DNA of 64,000 nucleotides from Tropicibacter sp. R16_0 (GTDB lineage Bacteria; Pseudomonadota; Alphaproteobacteria; Rhodobacterales; Rhodobacteraceae), in assembly GCF_017743935.1 (NCBI RefSeq), contig NZ_JAGHRE010000003.1, positions 124,001-188,000 on the forward strand, in the 5' to 3' direction. Positions 40,746 to 50,350 of the stretch are shown one piece after another. The position numbers and the translations under genes are program-made. Each line of letters starts with the position of its first letter. Position 1 is the first letter of the stretch. The notes beneath the pieces were generated by a model, which was given only the letters and a program-made list of their open reading frames with translations, searched no databases and was not told the origin of the DNA.

Positions 40746-43082
40746 TTATCCTGCGGCGCGCTTGTTTGGATGGAACCCGATGTCACCCGAGGCGACAAAG
40801 CGTCCTCCGCCTGCCTTCTCGATCTTGCCGTCGCGGAGCAGCTGACCAAATGACCGCAAACCGTCTTCGCGGTTGAAGCTTTGATTGTCCAACTGGCGCA
40901 CTTTGTTCATCAGCTGCGGACGCGAAAACTGCTCGCGACCTTCGACAAACGACATGTAAGCTGCCGCTGCCTCGAGCAGATCGGGGAGGGTCACGGCGCC
41001 GTTCTCAGCTGCATATTCGGCAAAACTTTTGCCGGCCTCTCCAACCGTCTCGTCTGCGACAACCGAAGCCACGCGGCGCGGGCGCACAGGGCCACGGTTC
41101 TGGCTCTCGCTCGGAACGTCGATCCGCTGTTCGGCCACCAGTTTGAGCGGTGCCGGACGTTCGCCACTTGCGCGCGGACGGGGGCTCGATGCCTTGGCCG
41201 TGGGCCGACGAGGGCGCACAACACTGGCCAGATCTTCGCGATAGTCATCGTCGCTGGTGTGGGTGCCAACGGTACCGCCAGCAGAACGCTCGGCATGTGC
41301 AGCCGCAACGGCAGCACGCAGATGCGTGTAGGCTTCACGCGAGGATGACGTGTCTGGATCGTCCAGCTTTTCGTCAGCAGTTGCCATCAGGCGAGACAGG
41401 TCATCGTCGTCGGCTTCCAGCTTGGGCGCGTCGTTCTGGGGCTCGGCGTCTTCAGGCGCGGAGGCCAGTTCTTCGGTGCTGTCATCCCCGTCGTCGAACT
41501 CTGCATCTTGCGCTTCGGTCGCATCCTGCGCCACCTCTTCGGGCGCAGCTTCCATCGACGGAAGCTCATCTTCGTCGTCTTTGGATTGCGCGTTCAGCTC
41601 TGCTTCGACCGCAGCCAGTTCCCGCATCAGGTCGGCTTCGTCTTCGGGCAGAAGCGAGCTGCCGCTTGCCGCGTCTTCTTGGGCGGCGTCGAGCTCTGCG
41701 TCCTCGGTCTCGCTGTCATCCTCTGCAGCTTCCAAATCGCCCGCGGCAATTGCCGCCTCAAGATCGCGGCGCTTGACCTTCAGCACACGGGCCTTGGGCT
41801 GCGCAGGCTTTTCGGCCGGTTCGTCCGAGCTCAGGATATTGTCCAACTCGTCCTCGGCATCGTCAGCGTCAACGTCCAGATCCGAGAACAGGGCGTCCTC
41901 TTGCGCTGCACCATCGGCCTCGGCCTTATCTTCGGCGTCCAGCTTGCCCAGGATCGCGGAGACGTCGTCTTCCTCCTCCTCGGCCTTGGCGTCGTCGTCC
42001 GCCTGCAGAGCCGCGTTCAAACCGGATGCTGCGGCGGTGACCACGTCTTCGGCATGCTCATCTTCTGCGTAGGTTTCGGTCTGAGCAGCCTTTTCGTTGC
42101 GGGACACAACCGCGCGAATCCGCTGGAGTTTCGCGGCGATGCTGTCGGCGGCCGGGACGGTGTCGTCCTTTTCAACCGGCTCAGCTTCGACAACGGGGAC
42201 TTCATCCTCAGGGTCGGCCACGCGGGCGGCAATAGCTGCCAGGGCGGCGTCTTCGTCGGTGTCATCGGCCGTGTCAGCGACATCCTCGGCGACGTCTTCG
42301 TCGGCGACGTCTTCATCGGCAATGTCTTCAGCAACTTCTGCGGTCTCGACCTCGGGGGCTTCTTCAACTTCAGCGATGATCGGGGCCACGTCGGCGGCGG
42401 CTTCGGGCTCTGCGTCGTCTTGCTGGTCATCTGCTTCGGGCTGGATGTCGGCAACAGGCTCTTCTGCGCGCTGTTCGTCAATTTCCTCTGCGGCGGCGTC
42501 CTCAACTGGATCGTCGGCGACCTCGGCAACTGGTTCTTGGGCGATGATGTCTGCGACAGGTGCTTCGAAAGGGGCTTCTTCCGCAAGCGGTTCCTCGGCA
42601 GGCTCTTCGGCAGAAACCTCTTCCGCGACCACTTCTTCGGCCTCTTCAACGGCTTCTGCAGCAGGGGCGTCAGCAGGGCTTTCATCGACAACGGCCGGAG
42701 CTTCCTCGGGTTCGGCTTCGGCAACAGGGGCCGCTTCGACCGGAGCAGCTTCGGGCTCGACAACGGGTGCGGGCTCGGGCTGGGCTTCGACCACTTCGGC
42801 TGCGGCTGGGGCAGCAACGGGTGCGGCTTCTGCGGCGCGCAGGACAATCCCTTTGGAATCGGTGTGGGCCTCGACCTGTCGCGAAATCTCACGTTGGGCG
42901 ATCCGCGCCAGCATGTCGGCGTCGGGTTGAGGTGGTTCTGCCCCGAAATAGCGATCATCGGCAGCCAAATCCCTAAAGTACTCGGCAATCGCTTTCATGG
43001 TGTCGAAAGAGTCTTCAAACCCTTCCAACGTGCAAGAAAATGTCCCGTATGAGACGGTCAATACCTTGTTGTTCTGTACCAT
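40746..43082 (-). CDS. Very acidic, mostly disordered 778-aa protein of unknown function
   Basis: Three parts are visible. Residues 1-75 form a conserved small domain (MVQNNKVLTVSYGTFSCTLEGF, then MKAIAEYFRDLAADDRYFGAEPP). Residues about 85-650 are a low-complexity stretch of Glu, Asp, Ala, Val and Pro, with repeated units such as DEDVADED and EEPVADI. Residues about 680-778 form a compact end (FVEGREQFSRPQLMNKVRQLDNQSFNREDGLRSFGQLLRDGKIEKAGGGRF) with a winged-helix look. I do not recognise the family. Similar proteins carry unreliable chemotaxis labels. Folded ends joined by a long acidic linker suggest a scaffold or nucleic-acid-associated factor. Confidence 0.88.
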   Translation of the reverse strand: MVQNNKVLTVSYGTFSCTLEGFEDSFDTMKAIAEYFRDLAADDRYFGAEPPQPDADMLARIAQREISRQVEAHTDSKGIVLRAAEAAPVAAPAAAEVVEAQPEPAPVVEPEAAPVEAAPVAEAEPEEAPAVVDESPADAPAAEAVEEAEEVVAEEVSAEEPAEEPLAEEAPFEAPVADIIAQEPVAEVADDPVEDAAAEEIDEQRAEEPVADIQPEADDQQDDAEPEAAADVAPIIAEVEEAPEVETAEVAEDIADEDVADEDVAEDVADTADDTDEDAALAAIAARVADPEDEVPVVEAEPVEKDDTVPAADSIAAKLQRIRAVVSRNEKAAQTETYAEDEHAEDVVTAAASGLNAALQADDDAKAEEEEDDVSAILGKLDAEDKAEADGAAQEDALFSDLDVDADDAEDELDNILSSDEPAEKPAQPKARVLKVKRRDLEAAIAAGDLEAAEDDSETEDAELDAAQEDAASGSSLLPEDEADLMRELAAVEAELNAQSKDDEDELPSMEAAPEEVAQDATEAQDAEFDDGDDSTEELASAPEDAEPQNDAPKLEADDDDLSRLMATADEKLDDPDTSSSREAYTHLRAAVAAAHAERSAGGTVGTHTSDDDYREDLASVVRPRRPTAKASSPRPRASGERPAPLKLVAEQRIDVPSESQNRGPVRPRRVASVVADETVGEAGKSFAEYAAENGAVTLPDLLEAAAAYMSFVEGREQFSRPQLMNKVRQLDNQSFNREDGLRSFGQLLRDGKIEKAGGGRFVASGDIGFHPNKRAAG

Positions 43083-43221
43083 GGGATGCTCGTCCTCTAC
43101 ATACTTATGGCAACCCGTTTACCATTCTCGAGGCGTCAATTTCGGCCCGAATCTGTGCAAATGAGCGTATCATTTTGTGACCAGATTGTGTCTCGTTTCC
43201 TAAATAAGGCCAAATCGACAT

Positions 43222-43914
43222 ATGAAACCCCCCATTGTTGAACAATCTGAACCAATCACGCTGATTGGCGGCGGAGATGTCGGGGAAAACGACCTTAACC
43301 TTGTTTTGCCGGTCGCCCCGACGCTTGTGGCAGCCGATGGCGGGGCCGATCAGGCCTTGGCCCGGGGGCATATGCCCCAGGCGGTGATCGGGGACTTCGA
43401 TTCCGTCTCGGACGATGTGCGCCGCCAGATCCCACCTGAGCGGCTGTTTCCGGTGCGAGAACAGGAAACCACCGATTTCGACAAGGCGCTGCGTTACGTC
43501 CGTGCCCCGCTCGTGGTGGGGGTGGGGTTCTTGGGCGGGCGTGTCGACCATCAGTTGGCGGTGCTCAACACCTTGGTGCGCAAGGCGGCGACGCCATGTG
43601 TTCTTTTAGGTGCGCATGAGGTTCTGTTTCACGCGCCCCCCCGGATCGAGCTGGTGTTGGACCCGGGAAGCGTGGTGTCATTGTTTCCGTTGGCGCGCGT
43701 AAACGGGCGGTCGTCGGGGCTGGAATGGCCCATTGATCAGCTGACGTTTGACCCTTCGGGGCAGATCGGGACGTCGAACCGCAGCACGGGGCCGGTAACG
43801 TTGGAAATGGATCAGCCGGGGCTGTTGGTCATGGTGCCACGCGGCGCCTTTGATCTGGTCATGCAGGCGTTTCGTTCAACTCGGCACGTGCCGTGGCCCG
43901 CTCACGCAGGATGA
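43222..43914 (+). CDS. thiN: Thiamine pyrophosphokinase
   Basis: A 230-residue enzyme that transfers a pyrophosphate from ATP to thiamine. ADGGADQAL (residues 38-46), GDFDS (57-61) and QETTDFDKALRYV are the catalytic metal and substrate motifs. The end forms the usual beta-sandwich. It runs 56 nt into the 3' end of the convergent EamA gene. It is divergent from the acidic-protein gene. Confidence 0.93.
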   Translation: MKPPIVEQSEPITLIGGGDVGENDLNLVLPVAPTLVAADGGADQALARGHMPQAVIGDFDSVSDDVRRQIPPERLFPVREQETTDFDKALRYVRAPLVVGVGFLGGRVDHQLAVLNTLVRKAATPCVLLGAHEVLFHAPPRIELVLDPGSVVSLFPLARVNGRSSGLEWPIDQLTFDPSGQIGTSNRSTGPVTLEMDQPGLLVMVPRGAFDLVMQAFRSTRHVPWPAHAG

Positions 43915-44773
43915 TGTAAAGACCGGCTGCAATCGTGATGCAGATGCCGACGCTGGCCAGGCCATTGGGCAGATCGCTGAAAATCAGCCAGCCGATAATG
44001 GTCGCCACAGGGATTTCCAGATACTGCATCGGCGCCAATGTGGCCGAGGGCGCATAGCGCAGCGACCAGGTCATCAGCAGATGCGCCAGCGTGCCCAACA
44101 GGCCAATGGCGAGCATCAGCCAACTGGTTGTCACGTCGGGCATCACCAGCGTCAGCGGCTCGATCCCCATGTTCTGACCGACCAGCAGAGCGGGCAGCAG
44201 CACGACCGAGGCCATCACACCCGAAACCGCTTGCAGGCCGACCGGGTCGGTGTCCTTGGCCAATTGCCGGGTCACCAGCATGAAAAGCGAGAAGACGATG
44301 GCCACCACCAGAGGCAGCAGGGCAGGCCAGCCAACCTCGACAAAGCTGGGCTGGATCACCAAAAGCGTGCCGATGAAGCCGACGACGCAAGCCCCAAGGC
44401 GCCGAGCGCCGACTTCTTCGTCCAGGACGTATTTGCCCAGAAGCAGCATGATGAAGGGCATGACAAAGGCAATCGCCACGGCATCAGCCAGTGGCAGGTA
44501 TTGCAGCGCCGTGAACATTGCGCCGATGCCGACGATGTGCAGAGCCGTCCGCAGGGCCGTCAGGCGCAACAGCCGACCGCGGATGCGCCAGGGGCGCCGC
44601 GTCACGATCACCAGCGGGATCAGGACCGCTGCCTGCACGGCAAAGCGGACCAACAACAGCTCTCCCAGTGGAATTGCACCACTCAAAAGCTTGGCCACAG
44701 CGTCGCCCATGGGGGCGACGACACAAAATCCCAACATCAAAAGGATACCCAGAACGGGGCGATCATGCGACAT
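43859..44773 (-). CDS. EamA-family (DMT) transporter
   Basis: A 304-residue membrane protein with ten predicted helices and two EamA repeats. The repeats join around LVTRQLAKDTDPVGLQ. The first helix carries VVAPMGDAVAKLL, the second half ends LRYAPSATLAPMQYLEIPVATIIGWLIFSD. Likely an exporter of small metabolites; substrate unknown. Confidence 0.9.
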   Translation of the reverse strand: MSHDRPVLGILLMLGFCVVAPMGDAVAKLLSGAIPLGELLLVRFAVQAAVLIPLVIVTRRPWRIRGRLLRLTALRTALHIVGIGAMFTALQYLPLADAVAIAFVMPFIMLLLGKYVLDEEVGARRLGACVVGFIGTLLVIQPSFVEVGWPALLPLVVAIVFSLFMLVTRQLAKDTDPVGLQAVSGVMASVVLLPALLVGQNMGIEPLTLVMPDVTTSWLMLAIGLLGTLAHLLMTWSLRYAPSATLAPMQYLEIPVATIIGWLIFSDLPNGLASVGICITIAAGLYIILRERATARAELNETPA

Positions 44774-44811
44774 GCCGCCACGCTAGGCAATGGTAGGACG
44801 GGGATCAACCC

Positions 44812-44832
44812 ACCCTAGAGCTGACCTAGGGT
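44812..44832. terminator. Short hairpin after sdaA
   Basis: ACCCTAG (44812-44818) and CTAGGGT (44826-44832) form a 7-bp stem with a 7-nt loop, 13 nt beyond the sdaA stop on the minus strand. No T-run, so weak. Confidence 0.35.
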
Positions 44833-44844
44833 CAGCACCCGCAA

Positions 44845-46218
44845 TCAGCAGTTCGGGACGTTGACCGCCAAACCACCAAGCGATGTTTCCTTGTACTTCT
44901 CATGCATGTCATGGCCGGTCTGACGCATGGTCTCGATGCAGGCATCCAGCGGCACGAAATGCTGCCCGTCACCGCGCAGAGCCAGAGAAGCGGCCGAGAC
45001 CGCCTTGATCGCCGCCAGCCCGTTGCGTTCGATGCACGGGACCTGCACCAGCCCTTTGACCGGGTCGCAGGTCATGCCCAGATGATGCTCCAACGCGATC
45101 TCGGCGGCATTCTCCACCTGCTCGGGCGTGCCGCCCATCACGGCACACAGACCGGCAGCCGCCATGGCGGACGCGCTGCCCACCTCAGCCTGACAGCCCG
45201 CTTCGGCGCCAGAGATGGAGGCGTTGAACTTGACCAGCCCGCCGATCGCGGCAGCGGTCAGCAGGAAATCTTCGATGTGGGACTCGGACGCGCCGGGCAC
45301 GTGGTCGAGGTAGTAGCGGATCACAGCGGGCAAGGTGCCTGCCGCGCCATTGGTGGGTGCGGTGACGACCTGACCACCGGCGGCGTTTTCCTCGTTCACC
45401 GCCATGGCGTAGACGCTCATCCAGTCATTGATGGTGTGCGGCGCGTTCAGGTTCATGCCCCGTTCGGCCTGCAACGCGTCATGGATGCCTTTGGCGCGAC
45501 GGCGCACGCTCAGCCCGCCTGGCAGGATCCCGTCGGTGACCAGCCCACGCTCGATACAGCCGTTCATGACCTCCCAGATGCGGGCGGTGCCCTTGGCAAA
45601 GCTCACGGCGCAGCCACGCGAGATCTCGTTCTCGCGCTTCATCTCGGCAATCGACTTGCCGCTGGCATTGGCCATCTCCAGCATCTCGGCGGCAGATTTG
45701 AACGGGTAGGGAACCGGATCGCCCTCATCCGTGGCCTTGCCCTCGGCCAGTTCCTCTTCGGTCAGTACAAAACCACCACCGATGGAGTAGTAGACCTGCC
45801 GCAGGATCACGTCGCCCTGGGCATCCGTGGCCATCAGCACCATGCCGTTGGCGTGGCCGGGCAGATTGTGATCGTAGTCAAAGATCAGATCGGTCTTGGG
45901 ATCGAACTTCAGCTCGGGCAGCCCCTCTGGCGACACCGTGTGCGTCTCGGCGATCGCGGCAAGTGCCGCCTCGGCCTTGTCGTGGTCATAGCTGTCGGGC
46001 AGGAACCCGGCGAGACCCAGGATGGCGGCGCGGTCGGTGGCGTGACCCACGCCGGTGAACGCCAGCGAGCCATGCAGCGAGCCCTTGAGCCCGTGAAACT
46101 CAAACGGCGAGGCGCGCATCAGGTCCAGGAACCGTGCCGCGGCCACCATCGGACCCATGGTGTGAGAGGACGACGGGCCAACGCCCACTTTGAACATATC
46201 GAAGACAGAGAGAAACAT
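44845..46218 (-). CDS. sdaA: L-serine ammonia-lyase, iron-sulfur type
   Basis: A 457-residue enzyme deaminating serine to pyruvate with a 4Fe-4S cluster. It begins SVFDMFKVGVGPSSSHTMGPM, the conserved beta-domain start. Cluster cysteines are in EAGCQAEVG, GMTCDPVKG and VQVPCIERNG. The final Asn-Cys ends the chain, and in this family the C-terminal cysteine occupies the active site. It is 2 nt downstream of a GST gene, so co-transcribed. Confidence 0.96.
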   Translation of the reverse strand: MFLSVFDMFKVGVGPSSSHTMGPMVAAARFLDLMRASPFEFHGLKGSLHGSLAFTGVGHATDRAAILGLAGFLPDSYDHDKAEAALAAIAETHTVSPEGLPELKFDPKTDLIFDYDHNLPGHANGMVLMATDAQGDVILRQVYYSIGGGFVLTEEELAEGKATDEGDPVPYPFKSAAEMLEMANASGKSIAEMKRENEISRGCAVSFAKGTARIWEVMNGCIERGLVTDGILPGGLSVRRRAKGIHDALQAERGMNLNAPHTINDWMSVYAMAVNEENAAGGQVVTAPTNGAAGTLPAVIRYYLDHVPGASESHIEDFLLTAAAIGGLVKFNASISGAEAGCQAEVGSASAMAAAGLCAVMGGTPEQVENAAEIALEHHLGMTCDPVKGLVQVPCIERNGLAAIKAVSAASLALRGDGQHFVPLDACIETMRQTGHDMHEKYKETSLGGLAVNVPNC

Positions 46219-46220
46219 CG

Positions 46221-46916
46221 TTAGAGAGCTGAGCCTTCTGGAGGGTTGGCATAGGTGGGTGAGGTGAACGGCGTGGCGCCCAGACCTTCGGCCTTAACGG
46301 CGGCGCGAACGGCGGGGCGGGTTTCCAGCGCCTGCAGGATCCGCTGCAAATGGGGCGTATCGCTGATGTTGTACCAACTGCGATCACTGCGCGCGGGGTA
46401 GAGCGCCATCCACCGCATCATGCAGGCAACATAATAGGTCATCACCGACGGCTTGTCGGCGCTGAACCAGGACGGCGACTGTTGGGCGATCGCATCCAGC
46501 AGACCAAGGTGCTGCCGTAGACGCGGGCGAACACCAGCGCGCAGGGTCTCGGCCTGGGACGCGTCGATGTATTTTCCCGCGTAGAACAGGATGCGCAAAT
46601 CGGCATGCAAAGTGTTCGAGGCAAAGAACAGCCATTTGAGGAACGCGCCGCGCTCTGCCTCTGCAGGTTTCAGCTGGTCGTATGTTTCGACCAGCCACAA
46701 CAGGATCGCTGCGGTTTCAAACAGAGGTCCCTGCGGCGTTTCCAGAACCGGGATCAACCCGTTGGGATTGAGGGCGCGGTAAGCCGCACTGTCCTGTGCG
46801 CGGGCTTTGCGATCCACCAGCACGGATTCAAACGGCACACCCATCTCAAGCAACGCCAGCCGGATCACCAGCGAGGCGTTGTCGGGGGCGTAATGAAGGC
46901 GCAGGTCCTGTGTCAT
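46221..46916 (-). CDS. Glutathione S-transferase family protein
   Basis: A 231-residue protein. The N-terminal thioredoxin-like domain has LHYAPDNASLVIRLALLEMG and NPNGLIPVLETPQGPLFETAAILLWL (cis-proline and the ES-type glutathione contact). A helical C-terminal domain follows. Several GST classes fit, and the activity cannot be named. It precedes sdaA with 2 nt between. Confidence 0.9.
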   Translation of the reverse strand: MTQDLRLHYAPDNASLVIRLALLEMGVPFESVLVDRKARAQDSAAYRALNPNGLIPVLETPQGPLFETAAILLWLVETYDQLKPAEAERGAFLKWLFFASNTLHADLRILFYAGKYIDASQAETLRAGVRPRLRQHLGLLDAIAQQSPSWFSADKPSVMTYYVACMMRWMALYPARSDRSWYNISDTPHLQRILQALETRPAVRAAVKAEGLGATPFTSPTYANPPEGSAL

Positions 46917-47000
46917 GCTATCGTCCTACAGATCGGCATGCCTTTAGGTGGGTTCGATTGCGACGTTTCCAATCGGAAACGCGCAATGTTGTCTCTGAGG

Positions 47001-47777
47001 CTAAAGTTTCTGGGCAACGCAGATGAAATGGCTGAGGCTGAAAAAGAACTGCCCATTGCGTGCCAGATCATATTGCTCTTCGACCCAATCCCGCGCTTCA
47101 CCTTCACTCACCGCGCCGGATTGCACCGCATAAGCTTGGATCAGCTTCAGCCCCATCATTGCAATGCCGTCGGACCTGAGGTGTGTGTCGCAAAAGGAGA
47201 TTTGGCGCGTGTGATCAAAGGTGAACCCCGGGGTTCGCATCAAGTGTGGAAGCTTGGCAGGTGTTTCGCGGTCCACCAGGTGATCGTCCCAGATCGACAG
47301 TATCCTCTGCATTCGATCCCGGTCGCGACTGTACCACGCCAGCGTATCCCAATGGGTTCCCCCGATGACCAAACGCCCGCCAGGTTTGAGTACGCGATAG
47401 ATTTCGGCAAGAGCGGCAGGAATGTCGTCGATGTATTCAAAGACCTGAACCGAGACGGCCCCGTCAAAGCTCTGGTCCTGGAACGGCATGTCGTGTGCTG
47501 TGGTTTCAACGAACGATACATTTGCTTGCGCGTCACAATGCGCCCTGGCCGAGGTAAGCATGCTGGCACTTGGGTCGATGCCCGTGACATGACCATCCGG
47601 TCCGACGGCCCGCGACAGTTCAGAGGTCATCAACCCGTTGCCGCACCCGATATCCAGGATCCGCTCCCCGGGGCTTGGGGCCAGAGACGCAAGATTTTCC
47701 AGCCGCCTGATGGTGATGTCCCGGCCTCGGTATGCGTTGTCCAGAACCTGCGTGGTTTCTTCATCAAATTTCAACAT
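47001..47777 (-). CDS. SAM-dependent methyltransferase
   Basis: A 258-residue class I methyltransferase. The ATG at 47777 gives the start MLKFDEETTQVLDNAYRGRDITIRR common in this group, and longer readings have no better ribosome site. Motif I is ILDIGCGNGLMTSEL, then VTGIDPSASML, and MPFQDQSFDGAVSVQVFEYI is the acidic loop. It resembles methyltransferase_11/25 group members with unknown substrates. It is divergent from rpiA. Confidence 0.85.
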   Translation of the reverse strand: MLKFDEETTQVLDNAYRGRDITIRRLENLASLAPSPGERILDIGCGNGLMTSELSRAVGPDGHVTGIDPSASMLTSARAHCDAQANVSFVETTAHDMPFQDQSFDGAVSVQVFEYIDDIPAALAEIYRVLKPGGRLVIGGTHWDTLAWYSRDRDRMQRILSIWDDHLVDRETPAKLPHLMRTPGFTFDHTRQISFCDTHLRSDGIAMMGLKLIQAYAVQSGAVSEGEARDWVEEQYDLARNGQFFFSLSHFICVAQKL

Positions 47778-47975
47778 CGCGCTTAACCATTCATCAAAAG
47801 ACAATTCTCTCAATTTACGGCGATCATACCACAAGATCGCACCAGACCTGAGTTCACGTGCTTGCAAATCAACCGGTTATTCGACGAGAGGCGAAACTTG
47901 TCTGCAAAAGAGCCTCGCGCGGCACATGGTTCTGACCTATAACCGGGGGCGGAACACTAGGGGGGAAGAGCTGCC

Positions 47976-48764
47976 ATGACCGGAGAATTGTCGCCCATCG
48001 ACAAGGCCAAATTCGTGGCCGCCAAACGGGCCGCGGATTTTGTCGAGGACGGGATGCGCGTGGGCTTGGGCACAGGTTCGACCGCTGCCTGGCTTGTGCG
48101 TTGCCTGGGTGAGATGGTCCGCGACGAGGGGCTCAAGATCAGGGGCGTGCCCACCTCGACCCGCACGGCTGAACTGGCCCGTGACGTGGGGATCGAAGTG
48201 ATCAGCCTGGATGAGGCGCGCTGGCTCGACCTGACCATTGATGGCGCGGATGAGTTTGACGGCGACCTGAACCTGATCAAGGGCGGCGGCGGTGCGCTGC
48301 TGCAGGAAAAGATCGTGGCGACCGCCTCGGATCAAATGGTTGTGATTGCGGATGTGGGCAAAGAGGTCGAAACCCTTGGCAATTTCCCCCTGCCGGTCGA
48401 GGTGATCCCCTTTGGCTGGCAGACCACTCAGGCGCTGATCGAAGAAACCCTGATCTCGATGGATGTGCTGGGCCGGTCCGCGACCCTGCGCATGAACGGC
48501 GATACGCCATTCATCACGGACGAGGGCAATCATATCCTGGATCTGCACCTCAACCGCATCGGCAATGCACGCCAACTGGCGCTGGTGATCAATCAGATGC
48601 CGGGGGTGGTAGAGAATGGCCTCTTTATCGACATCTGCGACACCGTGGTGATCGGCTTTGGCGATGGTCGGGTCGAGCTGCGGGATATCAACCAGGGCAC
48701 GGTGGAACACGACCGGCTGGATTTTGTCGAAAGCGATAACCTGTTCACGGACCTGGCGGATTGA
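47976..48764 (+). CDS. rpiA: Ribose-5-phosphate isomerase A
   Basis: A 262-residue pentose-phosphate isomerase. VGLGTGSTAAWLV near the N-terminus, DGADEFDGDLNLIKGGGGALLQEKIVA in the middle and the base Glu/Asp/Lys residues there are all intact. The length is standard for the family with a short C-terminal extension. The ATG at 47976 has GAAGAG upstream. It precedes gor with an 8-bp inverted repeat (48813-48840) between. Confidence 0.95.
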   Translation: MTGELSPIDKAKFVAAKRAADFVEDGMRVGLGTGSTAAWLVRCLGEMVRDEGLKIRGVPTSTRTAELARDVGIEVISLDEARWLDLTIDGADEFDGDLNLIKGGGGALLQEKIVATASDQMVVIADVGKEVETLGNFPLPVEVIPFGWQTTQALIEETLISMDVLGRSATLRMNGDTPFITDEGNHILDLHLNRIGNARQLALVINQMPGVVENGLFIDICDTVVIGFGDGRVELRDINQGTVEHDRLDFVESDNLFTDLAD

Positions 48765-48922
48765 ACGGCAGGGTACCTCTTACATTCCATGCACAGCGAC
48801 ATATCTGAGCGGAGCGCCGGAGGAGTGACAATCCGGCGCTACGGGCTGGACAGCAGCCCCCGATAAGGTACACCCCTTCTGAGCCGCGACGGCGGTGCAG
48901 TAGACAGATGAGGCGGAAACTC

Positions 48923-50281
48923 ATGAGCTTTGACTATGATCTCTTCGTGATTGGCGGCGGTTCGGGCGGCGTGCGCGCGGCGCGTGTGGCTGCGGGCGAC
49001 ACCGGGGCCAAGGTGGCGCTGGCCGAAGAGGACCGTTATGGCGGTACCTGCGTGATCCGGGGCTGTGTTCCCAAGAAGCTGATGGTTTTCGCCAGCGAAT
49101 ACGCGGGCATGGTTGAAGATGCGCAAAGCTACGGCTGGGACATCCAACCCGGCGCTTTCAACTGGAACAGCTTCAAAGGCAAACTGCACGCCGAACTGGA
49201 CCGTCTGGAAGGCATCTATCGCAACATCCTGAAGAACAACGGTGTCGAAAGCTTTGATCAGCGCGCCACCGTGGTGGACCCGCACACCGTTGAACTGGCT
49301 GATGGCACCCGCAAGACCGCGAAACATATCCTGGTCGCGACCGGTGGTTGGCCAACAATCCCCGAGTTTCCCGGTGCCGAGCTTGCCATTACCTCGAACG
49401 AGATTTTCCACCTGGATGAGCTGCCCAAAAAGATGCTGATCGTCGGCGGCGGTTACATCGCTTGCGAGTTTGCGGGCATCATGAACGGCCTGGGGGTCGA
49501 GGTGACACAATACTATCGCGGAGCGCAGATCCTGCGCGGCTTTGATGACGAGGCGCGCGGTCTGGTCAGCGAGGAAATGTGCCAGAGCGGCATCGACCTG
49601 CATCTGGGCACCAATGTTCTCGAGATGAGCAAAGAGGGCGACCAGATCCGGGTCAAGGCCACCAATGGCGACGAAAACCTGTTCGATCAGGTGATGTACG
49701 CCACGGGCCGCAACCCGAACTCCAAGGGCTTGGGGCTCGAAGAACTGGGTGTCGAGCTTGGTCGCAAGGGTGAGGTCAAGGTTGATCAATACAGCCAGAC
49801 CGCCGTGCCGTCGATCTATGCCATCGGCGACGTCACCGACCGGGTGAACCTAACCCCGGTGGCGATCCGAGAAGGCATGGCGTTTGTGGAAACGGTGTTC
49901 AAGGGCAACCCGACATCGCCGGATCATGACCTGATCCCGACCGCGATCTTTACCCAGCCCGAGATGGGCACCGTGGGCCTGAGCGAAGAAGAGGCCGCCG
50001 AGCAGGAGCCGATCGAGGTATATGCAACCTCGTTCAAGCCGATGCAGCAGAGCTTTGCGGGCCGCTCAGCGCGGGTTCTGATGAAGCTGATCGTGTCCAA
50101 GGCCACGCGCAAGGTGCTGGGCTGTCACATCGTCGCGCCTGGTGCGGGCGAGATGATCCAGCTGGCGGGGATTGCCGTAAAAATGGGCGCGACCAAAGAA
50201 GATTTCGACAGGACCGTGGCGGTACACCCGACCATGTCCGAAGAACTGGTCACAATGAAGCAGCCTGTGCGCAGCGCTTGA
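48923..50281 (+). CDS. gor: Glutathione-disulfide reductase
   Basis: A 452-residue flavoenzyme that restores reduced glutathione with NADPH. The ATG at 48923 has GGCGG upstream, and a longer reading adds five residues. FAD motif GGGSGGVRAARVAA, redox pair in GGTCVIRGCVPKKL, NADPH motif GGGYIACEFAG with a following RGAQILRGFD, and the C-terminal catalytic VHPTMSEE are intact. Confidence 0.95.
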   Translation: MSFDYDLFVIGGGSGGVRAARVAAGDTGAKVALAEEDRYGGTCVIRGCVPKKLMVFASEYAGMVEDAQSYGWDIQPGAFNWNSFKGKLHAELDRLEGIYRNILKNNGVESFDQRATVVDPHTVELADGTRKTAKHILVATGGWPTIPEFPGAELAITSNEIFHLDELPKKMLIVGGGYIACEFAGIMNGLGVEVTQYYRGAQILRGFDDEARGLVSEEMCQSGIDLHLGTNVLEMSKEGDQIRVKATNGDENLFDQVMYATGRNPNSKGLGLEELGVELGRKGEVKVDQYSQTAVPSIYAIGDVTDRVNLTPVAIREGMAFVETVFKGNPTSPDHDLIPTAIFTQPEMGTVGLSEEEAAEQEPIEVYATSFKPMQQSFAGRSARVLMKLIVSKATRKVLGCHIVAPGAGEMIQLAGIAVKMGATKEDFDRTVAVHPTMSEELVTMKQPVRSA

Positions 50282-50350
50282 TTTGCAAGCAGGAACACAC
50301 AGGTTTAGGTTGACGCCGCATACTGCGGTCTGACGAAGGGATAACAACAT

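Noticed and set aside
41350-42072. Serine-rich long open frames on the plus strand (for example 41350-42072 and 42097-42930)
   Set aside because: They are shadows of the acidic minus-strand gene: GAA/GAC/GCC codons read in reverse give Ser/Arg/Ala. No ribosome site or recognisable fold.
46951-46981. A GGTTCGATT string near 46951 that resembles a tRNA T-loop
   Set aside because: No acceptor stem, anticodon arm or CCA-compatible pairing is nearby; it is part of a GTTTCC/GGAAAC hairpin.
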